Of a stretch of 6,515 nt of DNA, positions 1-5,141 are shown piece by piece. The notes beneath the pieces were generated by a model. That model was not told where the DNA came from and did not search any database. It was given only the letters and a program-made list of their open reading frames with translations. Every line of letters starts with the position of its first letter. Within the stretch, counting starts at the first letter, position 1. The position numbers and the translations under genes are program-made. Location: positions 1-6,515 of the forward strand of contig JAYTMY010000219.1 of NCBI GenBank assembly GCA_043748535.1, written 5' to 3'. The stretch is from CAMCSH01 sp043748535. Lineage in GTDB: Bacteria; Verrucomicrobiota; Lentisphaeria; Lentisphaerales; Lentisphaeraceae.

Positions 1-14
1 ATCGGCAATCGGGC

Positions 15-41
15 AACAAAAAGCCCGAGCGTAGCTCGGGC
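15..41 (-). terminator. Leftward intrinsic terminator of the recR unit
   Basis: Read on the minus strand, an 8-bp perfect stem (GCCCGAGC at 34-41 against GCTCGGGC at 23-30, loop 31-33) is followed directly by five T residues (18-22) and then GTTG. This is a classical Rho-independent terminator. There is no T-tract on the plus-strand side, so it acts leftward. It sits about 137 bp past the recR stop and is the first strong terminator after it, so it most likely ends the transcript of the 183-aa gene plus recR. Confidence 0.8.
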
Positions 42-119
42 GGATCAGGATGCAGCTAGGGGGTGGCTAGGTCAGGAAGGGGGGGGGCTGAGTAGTAACC
101 AGTTTTTCATCTAGGCTCA

Positions 120-170
120 AAAACCATAGCCGCTGAACCCCACCGGCTGAAGCCGGAACTACAAACCATG
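120..170. repeat. Small REP-like palindromic element downstream of recR
   Basis: A 6-bp perfect stem with a 2-nt loop, CCGGCT-GA-AGCCGG, lies at 143-156. On the minus strand its flank reads GTAGTTCCGGCTTCAGCCGG. This motif resembles dispersed intergenic palindromes I associate with Verrucomicrobiota and Planctomycetota genomes, which is recollection and not a search result. It lies between the recR stop and the terminator and has no T-tract, so it is unlikely to terminate transcription itself. The element borders are approximate. The stretch 42-119 holds only a run of nine G (79-87) and no visible gene. Confidence 0.45.
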
Positions 171-177
171 AATCCGC

Positions 178-789
178 TCAAAACTGATTCCGCCGGGCGA
201 TCGCCATCGCCATCGAGGCGGAGTCGGTGTGGCTGAGGTCGGCACCGATGGGGATGCCTTGCGCGAGGCGGGACAGGGTCAAACCCGGGCGAGTGCAGAG
301 TTCGGCGATGTAGGCGGCGGTCGCCTGGCCTTCGATGTCGGTGGAGGTGGCGAGCAGCACTTCGCGGCACTCGGCCTCGGCGGAGCGCTGGCGCAGGGAT
401 TCGAGATGCAATTGGCCGGGTCCGACGCCGTCGAGCGGGCTGAGTTTGCCGCCGAGAACATGATAACAACCGCGATAGCCGGATTTCTCGATCGGCACCG
501 CCATCGACACCGATTCGACGACACAGATCAGGCTGCGGTCGCGGCGGGGATCGGCACACACCGGGCAGAGCTCGCCTTTGCGCAGATCGGTGGGGAGAAA
601 ACACCGGCGGCAATTGCCGACGTCTTCGGACAAGGAGGCGAGGCGTTCGGCCAGCTGTTTCAGCTCATCCGGCTTCCAATCGAGCAGGGCCAAAGCGGCG
701 CGTTCCGCCGAGCGTCGGCCGAGGCCGGGAAGACGGGAGAGCGATTCCGCCAGGCGGCGCAGCGCCTCGGGTTGCAGTTCGCGCGACAC
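178..789 (-). CDS. recR: Recombination mediator protein RecR
   Basis: RecR works with RecF and RecO to load RecA onto gapped, SSB-coated DNA in the RecFOR repair pathway, in the cytoplasm. The 203-aa length is typical for the family. The N-terminus carries a helix-hairpin-helix (LPGLGRRSAERAALALL, about residues 20-36). A four-cysteine zinc module follows (C60, C63, C75, C78). The Toprim domain runs from about residue 87 with E92, the GYRGCYHVLGG block at 104-114 and LLATSTDIEGQATAAYIAELC at about 145-165. The C-terminal signature is RLAQGIPIGADL. The position usually held by Asp in the VVE-x3-D Toprim block is Met96 here, a mild oddity. The start is GTG at 789, only 3 nt after the upstream stop and in the same frame. 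A GGAG about 11 nt upstream lies inside the preceding gene, suggesting translational coupling. Confidence 0.97.
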   Translation of the reverse strand: MSRELQPEALRRLAESLSRLPGLGRRSAERAALALLDWKPDELKQLAERLASLSEDVGNCRRCFLPTDLRKGELCPVCADPRRDRSLICVVESVSMAVPIEKSGYRGCYHVLGGKLSPLDGVGPGQLHLESLRQRSAEAECREVLLATSTDIEGQATAAYIAELCTRPGLTLSRLAQGIPIGADLSHTDSASMAMAIARRNQF

Positions 790-792
790 GAC

Positions 793-1344
793 TCAGCCGG
801 CTCCGAGCACCAGTTGCACGGAAGAGCCGAAGAGCTCTTCGATCTGGGCGACGCGATCGCTGAGCGACTGGTCGGCGCGGAGCAGTTTGACCAAATCGGC
901 GGCGGGGATGGCCGGCGGCCTTTCGCAATGGAAGGCGAAAGCGATCGAGGGGCGGTGCAGGCGGCCGTCGGCGAGGTCGACGATCTCGGTGTCGCCGAAG
1001 ATCAGCGCCAGGTCGGAAACCGGCAGGGGCGATTTGGCATCTTCTGAGATCTCGAGGATGTCGCTGGCGATGCCGGCGAGGAGCGCATCGAGGTCCCAGC
1101 CGAGCAGGCTGATGTTGTGGTGCTTCATCGGCTTCATCAGGCTTTTCAGCTGCGCCTCATCGATATCGAACTCTTCGACATCGTAGGGATTGGCGGCTTC
1201 GAGGCCGTTGTAGGAGACGCGGTGGCGGGCGCCGCAGTAGTCGTATTCGGCGACGCAAGTGAGCAGTTCTTCAATCAGCTCGCGGCCCGGCTTGAAGCTG
1301 GAATCGGAGCTGAGGAGGTAGATGACGCAATCTTCGGTCTGCAT
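793..1344 (-). CDS. Unrecognised 183-aa acidic protein upstream of recR
   Basis: I do not recognise this family. The protein is soluble, rich in Asp, Glu and Leu, with no signal peptide, membrane segment or clear catalytic motif. Visible blocks are CVIYLLSSDSSFKPGRELIEELL (6-28), a Tyr/Cys stretch YDYCGARHRVSYNG (34-47), NISLLGWDLDALLAGIASDILEISED (77-102), and a predicted C-terminal helix LVKLLRADQSLSDRVAQIEELFG (151-173). Codons are strongly GC-biased at the third position, like the flanking housekeeping genes, so it looks native and real. It starts with ATG at 1344 behind a weak GGGA. Its TGA is followed by one codon (GTC) and then the GTG of recR in the same frame, so the two genes are almost certainly co-transcribed. 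The position before recR is often held in other bacteria by the YbaB nucleoid protein or by dnaX. This protein does not look like YbaB, so any role in repair is only a guess from position. Confidence 0.85.
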   Translation of the reverse strand: MQTEDCVIYLLSSDSSFKPGRELIEELLTCVAEYDYCGARHRVSYNGLEAANPYDVEEFDIDEAQLKSLMKPMKHHNISLLGWDLDALLAGIASDILEISEDAKSPLPVSDLALIFGDTEIVDLADGRLHRPSIAFAFHCERPPAIPAADLVKLLRADQSLSDRVAQIEELFGSSVQLVLGAG

Positions 1345-1382
1345 GGCGGGAGTCCCTGGATCTGTTGGCCGCTAGTGTACCG

Positions 1383-1641
1383 CTAAAACGCCACAACGCA
1401 CCGGGACGGAAAGAGGGAATCAAGCGCGATCTTGGCCGCCTTATTTCTCGTCGTGGGCGCTAGCCCGGTCGGCAATGCCTCGCCACTCTGAAAGGTGACG
1501 TATTCGACGTGCTGATCCAGCGCGAGCCCGAGCAACGCATGGATCAGAAATTGCGCCCAAGGCAAATCGCTTGACGAGGCTGACTTGAGCTCGGAAAAAG
1601 ATCTCGATCTCAGAGATTTTGTTCCTGAGCTCCAAGCTCAA
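1383..1641 (-). pseudogene. Possible frameshifted small gene (about 86 aa if repaired)
   Basis: Two overlapping leftward open frames, offset by one base, complement each other. The first starts at TTG 1641 and reads MSLELRNKISEIEIFFRAQ (residues 1-19), continuing to VKRF. The second is open to a TAG at 1383 and reads PWAQFLIHALLGLALDQHVE, then YVTFQSGEALPTGLAP, then IALDSLFPSRCVVAF. Third codon positions stay GC-rich through the second frame (roughly 70% by hand count), which fits coding. A one-base indel near 1555-1565 would join them into one plausible protein. The first frame is also open upstream of the TTG for 16 codons without an ATG, so the true start is unclear. I recognise no family. 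It would lie 38 bp upstream of the 183-aa gene on the same strand. It may instead be two chance open frames, and confidence is low. Confidence 0.3.
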
Positions 1642-1702
1642 AACCGGATCAGGCGCTAGCTTTATGACCGTACTGAACCCAAGCCATCCTTAAGGAGTCC
1701 TG

Positions 1703-3748
1703 ATGTCTGAAGCCAATCCCCTGTTGCGCTCTGGTGAAATCGTCGTCGATTACGCCGAAGTCAAACCCGAGCACATCGTCCCCGCCATCGACCAACTTCT
1801 CAGCGAAGGCCGGGCCCTGAAAAAACAGATCCTCGACAGCGGTAACTTCACCTATGACGGCTTGGTCCTTCCCTTCGATGAATTCGGCGACCGCCTGTGG
1901 CGCGCGTGGGGTGCCGTCGCTCATCTCCTCGCGGTGTGCAACACCGAGGAATTGCGCAAGGCGCACAAAGAAGCTCAGCCCAAGATCACCGAGTACTACA
2001 GCGAACAAGGCCAGGATGCCCGCCTTCACGAAGCGGTGAAAGCCGTCGCCGGCGCGCCCTCCACCGTCCGTCTCAGCCAGGACCGCCGCAAGGTGCTCGA
2101 TAACTGGCTGCGCGACTTCCGCCTCAGCGGCGTCGAGCTTCCCGAAGCCTCAAAAACCCGTCTGCGCGAGATCAGCGCCCGCCAGGCCCAGCTCAGCACC
2201 CGCTTCTCCGACAACGTCCTCGACGCCACCCACTCCTTCAAGATCTCGGTCAGCGACGCCAGCCGCCTCAAGGGCATCCCGGAAGGTGCCCTCGCCGGCT
2301 TCGCCAACGCTGCCAAAGCCAAAGGTCAGGAAGGCTGGCTGATCTCCCTCGACATCCCTTCGTACATGGCGGTGATGAACAACGCCGAGGACCGCGAGCT
2401 GCGCGCCGAGATGTACCGCGCCTACACCACCCGCGCCTCCGACCAGGGCCCCGAAGCCGGCAAGTTCGATAACTCGCTGCTGATGGACGAAATCCTCGCC
2501 CTCCGCACCGAAAAAGCCAAGATCCTCGGCTTCTCCGATTACACCCAGCTCTCCCTCGCCACCAAGATGGCGACCTCGCCCGACAAGGTGCTGGAATTCC
2601 TCGGCGACCTCGCCGTCCGCAGCCGCACCCAGGGCCTCCGCGACGTCGAAGAGGCCAAGGCCTTCGCCGCCAAGGAACTCGGCATCGCCGACTTCCAGAC
2701 CTCCGATGCCAGCTTCGTCGCCGAAAAGATGCGACAGAAGCTCTACTCGGTGTCGCAGGAAGAACTCCGCCCCTGGTTCCCCGAGCCCAAGGTCATGGCC
2801 GGCTTCTTCCAGATCATCGACACTCTCTTCGGCGTCCAATGCGTCGAAACCAAGTTCGACAGCCCCTGGCACCCCTCGGCCCAGCTCTTCCGGGTCGAAC
2901 GCCAGGGCCAGCTCCTCGGCTTCTTCACCGTCGACCTCTATGCCCGCGAAGGCAAGCAGGGCGGCGCCTGGGTCTCCGGCTGCCGCAGCCGCCGTCGCCG
3001 CGTCGATGGCACACTCCAGCTCCCGGCAGCCAACGTCGTCTGCAACTTCCAGGCGCCGCATTCCGGCCAGCCCGGCCTGCTCACTCATAGCGACGTCGTC
3101 ACTCTCTTCCACGAGTTCGGCCACTGCCTGCACAACGTCCTCACCCAATGCGAAGCTCCGGGCGTCGCGGGGGTCAACGGCGTCGAATGGGACGCGGTCG
3201 AGCTGCCCAGCCAGTTGATGGAAAACTGGTGCTGGTACAGCGAAGGCCTGAGCTTGATTTCGGGACACTGGGAGAACGCCAGCGCCCTGCCGCAGGAGAA
3301 GCTCGAGCGCCTGCTCGCCGCCCGCAATTTCCAATCCGGCCTGGCGATGCTGCGCCAGCTCGAATTCGCCTTCGGTGACTTCCGCATGCACCGCGAAGTC
3401 GCGACGGCGGAATGGCGTGGCGTCATCGCCACCATCGCCGAGGTCCGCGCCCAGGTCGCGGTGCTCCAGCCGCCCGAGTGGAACCGCTTCTTCCACGCCT
3501 TCACCCACCTCTTCTCTGGCGGTTACGCCGCCGGCTACTACAGCTACAAGTGGGCGGCAGTGCTGTCGGCCGACGCCTTCTCGCGCTTCGAAGAAGAAGG
3601 CCTGATGAACCCGAAGGTCGGCGCCGACTTCGCCCGCGAAGTCCTCGAGATCGGCGGTTCACGTCCCGCCGGCGACAACTTCCGCGCCTTCCGCGGCCGC
3701 GATCCCTCGACCGCCGCGCTGCTGCGCCACAGCGGCATTACTGGGTAA
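1703..3748 (+). CDS. prlC: Oligopeptidase A-type M3 family zinc metallopeptidase
   Basis: This is a cytosolic zinc oligopeptidase of the thimet oligopeptidase / oligopeptidase A (M3) family, which degrades short peptides left by proteases and, in E. coli, cleaved signal peptides. At 681 aa it is full length (E. coli OpdA is about 680 aa). The N-terminal half is the helical lid. The catalytic core contains GGAWVSGCRSRRRR and the zinc site HEFGH (H470, E471, H474), with the third ligand E500 in AVELPSQ followed by MENWCW. The substrate-binding loop FTHLFSGGYAAGYYSYKWA has H602, Y608 and Y615 at the conserved places, and the C-terminus carries FRGRDPSTAALLRHSGI. No active-site residue is missing and no signal peptide is present. 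The ATG at 1703 has an AAGGAG (1692-1697) 5 nt upstream, a strong ribosome site. The symbol prlC (opdA) is given by similarity. The gene appears monocistronic, with hairpins right after its stop. Confidence 0.95.
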   Translation: MSEANPLLRSGEIVVDYAEVKPEHIVPAIDQLLSEGRALKKQILDSGNFTYDGLVLPFDEFGDRLWRAWGAVAHLLAVCNTEELRKAHKEAQPKITEYYSEQGQDARLHEAVKAVAGAPSTVRLSQDRRKVLDNWLRDFRLSGVELPEASKTRLREISARQAQLSTRFSDNVLDATHSFKISVSDASRLKGIPEGALAGFANAAKAKGQEGWLISLDIPSYMAVMNNAEDRELRAEMYRAYTTRASDQGPEAGKFDNSLLMDEILALRTEKAKILGFSDYTQLSLATKMATSPDKVLEFLGDLAVRSRTQGLRDVEEAKAFAAKELGIADFQTSDASFVAEKMRQKLYSVSQEELRPWFPEPKVMAGFFQIIDTLFGVQCVETKFDSPWHPSAQLFRVERQGQLLGFFTVDLYAREGKQGGAWVSGCRSRRRRVDGTLQLPAANVVCNFQAPHSGQPGLLTHSDVVTLFHEFGHCLHNVLTQCEAPGVAGVNGVEWDAVELPSQLMENWCWYSEGLSLISGHWENASALPQEKLERLLAARNFQSGLAMLRQLEFAFGDFRMHREVATAEWRGVIATIAEVRAQVAVLQPPEWNRFFHAFTHLFSGGYAAGYYSYKWAAVLSADAFSRFEEEGLMNPKVGADFAREVLEIGGSRPAGDNFRAFRGRDPSTAALLRHSGITG

Positions 3749-3751
3749 AAC

Positions 3752-3810
3752 CGTGGCTCGACCATCCCTGGTCGAGTTGCTTCCCTGGGAGCCCCGGCCT
3801 CCGTGCCGGG
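3752..3810 (+). repeat. Two-hairpin intergenic repeat, copy 1
   Basis: This unit starts 3 nt after the peptidase stop. It has an 8-bp perfect hairpin (CTCGACCA 3757-3764 against TGGTCGAG 3769-3776, loop TCCC) and a 6-bp hairpin (CCCGGC 3793-3798 against GCCGGG 3805-3810, loop CTCCGT), joined by a linker ending in CTGGGAG. Copy 2 at 4738-4796 has nearly the same sequence and the same position after a stop codon. Differences in the second stem are compensatory, so the fold is likely what is conserved. The unit looks like a dispersed repeat that may serve as a 3'-end processing or termination element. Confidence 0.8.
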
Positions 3811-3815
3811 CTTTC
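3757..3815 (+). terminator. Probable 3'-end hairpins after the M3 peptidase gene
   Basis: The tandem hairpins of repeat copy 1 lie immediately after the TAA of the peptidase gene. The second stem can be extended by G-C and A-T pairs around one bulged C, and is followed by CTTTC. This is a short and imperfect U-tract, so intrinsic termination is plausible but may be partial. The next gene starts 37 nt further on and could receive some read-through. Confidence 0.45.
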
Positions 3816-3841
3816 ATGTTCTATCCAAGCCTTCAATCCTA

Positions 3842-3847
3842 GAGGAG
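3842..3847 (+). promoter_or_regulatory. Ribosome binding site fixing the start at 3853
   Basis: GAGGAG lies 5 nt before the ATG at 3853. The reading frame is open far upstream, back to 3412 inside the peptidase gene, so this site together with the signal peptide that begins at 3853 decides the true start. Confidence 0.85.
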
Positions 3848-3852
3848 TTACC

Positions 3853-4236
3853 ATGAAAACCTGGATTCTCACCACTCTCAGCGCCATGGCTCTTTCTACC
3901 AACGCGCTTGAAATCGCTCCCGAGGCGAAGCCGATCGATCAGGCCGCCCCGATGATTAAAATGCTCAAGATCCTGAAAGATCCCAAGGCCACAAATGAGC
4001 AGGTTTTGGCGTGTTTTTCCAAGAAGATTCGGGATCGAATCAGTACAACGCCTGATTTGGCCGGCATTTATCGTAAAGCTATTGCAGGCGAGAAAGGGGT
4101 CATCGAATCCTTTTCTTTTGAGGCAGAAAAAGACAATCCCAAGGGTGGTCACTTGAAACTTAAGATCAAGGATGGTGAAGAGCAGAACATGAGCGTGATC
4201 AAAGAAGACGGACGCTGGGTTTTCGACGAACGATGA
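3853..4236 (+). CDS. Predicted exported 127-aa protein of unknown function
   Basis: The N-terminus MKTWILTTLSAMALSTNALE looks like a short Sec signal peptide: one Lys, a hydrophobic stretch at 4-14 and a likely cleavage after A18. The mature part is about 109 residues and Lys-rich. It has a helical start (QAAPMIKMLKILKDPKATNE), then alternating segments ending in LKLKIKDGEEQ and MSVIKEDGRWVFDER. The closing pattern of beta-strands with 'EDGRW' resembles small NTF2-like/DUF4878-type secreted proteins, where a final strand reads like 'k.dGkWki'. That is a fold-level suggestion only. G+C is visibly lower than in the peptidase gene before it. The ATG at 3853 is supported by GAGGAG. Its TGA overlaps the ATG of the next gene (ATGA at 4233-4236), so the two are translationally coupled. 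No catalytic residues can be named. Confidence 0.8.
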   Translation: MKTWILTTLSAMALSTNALEIAPEAKPIDQAAPMIKMLKILKDPKATNEQVLACFSKKIRDRISTTPDLAGIYRKAIAGEKGVIESFSFEAEKDNPKGGHLKLKIKDGEEQNMSVIKEDGRWVFDER

Positions 4237-4727
4237 ACTCCTCCGCCATCGCCGATGCCAGTGCGCTCCGACAGCTTCGTCAGCCCGAAGTTTTCGCCGG
4301 ACTGCCGCTGCGTCACGAGTGGGATCGTCAGTTGTTGATCTGGCAGGAGGATCTCGCGCACCATCAATCCTGGGCGCTGTATCGCGAGGTTCAGCACCAG
4401 CGTTTTGTCGTCCGCAGAATTCGTTTTGATCGCCTGGAAACTGCTCGTCATCTCTGGCCTGAGAATCCCCATCTTCACGGCGCGGAAGGCCATCTCGACG
4501 AAGAAGCGGGCGTTCAACTTTTAACCTCCCTCGAGCGTTTGGTTTTGCCTCCATTGCGCCGGAACACGGACATCGTCCTTGACGGGACATTACGCGGCCT
4601 CGAATTCGGCAGTTGCTCATTCGAATGGCGTCAAGCGCCGAGGGAGTGGGCTGATTTGCAAGATCTATTCATCCGTCTGCAAGAACGATTCGATGCGGTC
4701 TTGCCGAGGCAGACTGGCGCGGATTGA
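4233..4727 (+). CDS. Unrecognised 164-aa soluble protein coupled to the exported protein
   Basis: I do not recognise this gene with certainty. The product has no signal peptide or membrane helix and is rich in Arg, Leu, Glu and Trp. The middle (about 30-75) is helical and Trp/His/Arg-rich. The C-terminal third has the order DIVLDGTLRGLEFG (113-126), FEWRQAPREWADLQDLF (130-146) and a closing helix. This 'LDGT...G.EFG...W...P..W..L' layout is one I associate with small uncharacterised proteins that put a strand pair before a Trp-anchored helix, some of them encoded near toxin-immunity loci. I cannot assign a family from it. The ATG overlaps the stop of the preceding gene by four bases (ATGA), which chooses this start and implies joint translation. 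A hairpin with a six-T tract follows its TGA within 45 nt. The exported/cytosolic pairing could mean a regulator or partner, but nothing in the sequence proves it. Confidence 0.75.
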   Translation: MNSSAIADASALRQLRQPEVFAGLPLRHEWDRQLLIWQEDLAHHQSWALYREVQHQRFVVRRIRFDRLETARHLWPENPHLHGAEGHLDEEAGVQLLTSLERLVLPPLRRNTDIVLDGTLRGLEFGSCSFEWRQAPREWADLQDLFIRLQERFDAVLPRQTGAD

Positions 4728-4737
4728 AAAAGCTTAA

Positions 4738-4796
4738 CGTGGCTCGACCATCCTTGGTCAAGTTTTTTCTCCTGGGAGCACCGGCCTCCGTGCCGG
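4738..4796 (+). repeat. Two-hairpin intergenic repeat, copy 2
   Basis: This matches copy 1 at 3752-3810. The first 27 bases differ at only two places, and the block from CTGGGAG through GCCGG differs at one. The first stem is CTCGACCA (4743-4750) against TGGTCAAG (4755-4762), with one C-A mismatch that would be a G-U pair in the opposite-strand RNA. The second stem is ACCGGC (4780-4785) against GCCGGT (4792-4797). Its outer pair is A-T where copy 1 has C-G, a compensatory change that supports a conserved fold. It begins 10 nt after the stop codon of the 164-aa gene. Confidence 0.8.
4743..4768 (+). terminator. Intrinsic terminator of the two-gene unit 3853-4727
   Basis: The first hairpin of repeat copy 2 (stem 4743-4750 / 4755-4762) runs straight into six T residues (4763-4768). 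This is a good Rho-independent terminator shape for rightward transcription from the coupled gene pair. The second hairpin of the repeat follows 12 nt later and has its own short T-run (GTTTTG at about 4799-4804). Confidence 0.7.
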
Positions 4797-4809
4797 TTGT
4801 TTTGCGTTC

Positions 4810-5023
4810 GTCGCGAAGCGACGGCATGAGTGTAGCCGGGGGTTTCAACCCCCGGATGGGGTCGAGAAAACCTCGCTGTCGCGAAGCGACAGGATGACAT
4901 ATGGGCATGTCACCAACATGGCCTGAGCGGAGTCGTCATCTCGTCGCTGTCGCGACGCCAATCCATTGCCATACGCACCGGGGGTTGAAACCCCCGGCTA
5001 CACTCATCCTGTCGCTTCGCGAC
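4810..5023. repeat. 214-bp inverted-repeat element with 46-bp arms
   Basis: The left arm (4810-4855) and the reverse complement of the right arm (4978-5023) agree at 44 of 46 positions. Each arm has the palindrome GTCGCGAAGCGAC at its outer end (4810-4822; 5011-5023), then an ATGAGTGTAG spacer, then a perfect 9-bp hairpin with a 2-nt loop at its inner end (4836-4855; 4978-4997). The two mismatches lie in the three bases after the outer palindrome. The 122-bp centre holds another GTCGCGAAGCGAC (4878-4890, extended to CTG...CAG) and a related GTCGCTGTCGCGAC (4943-4956). It encodes nothing convincing. The shape fits a BIME/REP pair or a small MITE-like element. No transposase is present. Peptides read through it (for example GLKPPAT) are artefacts of the repeat. 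Confidence 0.85.
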
Positions 5024-5049
5024 GATCCCGGCCTCGATCGAGTGGAAAA

Positions 5050-5078
5050 ATCTCGAGCTGGAAGCTCGAGCCACGTTG
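5050..5078 (-). repeat. Hairpin repeat, inverted partial copy 3
   Basis: On the minus strand this reads CAACGTGG followed by CTCGAGCT-TCC-AGCTCGAG (stem 5063-5070 / 5052-5059). The AACGTGGCTCGA block is identical to copy 2, and the loop begins with the same TCC as copies 1 and 2. Stem positions 6 and 8 differ from copy 1, and in both cases the partner base changes as well. The second hairpin of the unit (CTGGGAG...GCCGG) is absent here, so only the first half of the repeat is present, in the opposite orientation and 64 nt before aroE. Confidence 0.65.
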
Positions 5079-5141
5079 ATCGCACTTGCATCTTCCCCGC
5101 CGGGCGCTTGAGTCTGCAAGCAAAATTTCAGGAGTTCATCG

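Noticed and set aside
229..1047. 272-codon rightward open frame
   Set aside because: It runs antisense across recR and the 183-aa gene, with low-complexity content. The minus strand carries the recognisable RecR.
1374..1379. Leftward -10-like TACACT upstream of the 183-aa gene
   Set aside because: No acceptable -35 element lies 16-18 nt upstream, so I do not call a promoter.
2150..3508. Long 452-codon open frame antisense to the M3 peptidase gene
   Set aside because: It is a shadow created by GC-biased codons. The translation is Gly/Ala/Glu/Val-rich with no domain, and the sense strand encodes a full peptidase with intact active site.
3412..3852. Upstream extension of the exported-protein frame into the peptidase gene
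   Set aside because: The extension is Arg/Pro-rich shadow sequence. A strong GAGGAG and a signal peptide place the start at 3853.
4810..5023. CRISPR array
   Set aside because: The repeats are inverted and of several kinds, spacers are irregular, and there is no direct-repeat periodicity or cas gene.
4810..5023. Insertion sequence
   Set aside because: There is no transposase reading frame, and I could not identify a target-site duplication. A non-autonomous repeat fits better.
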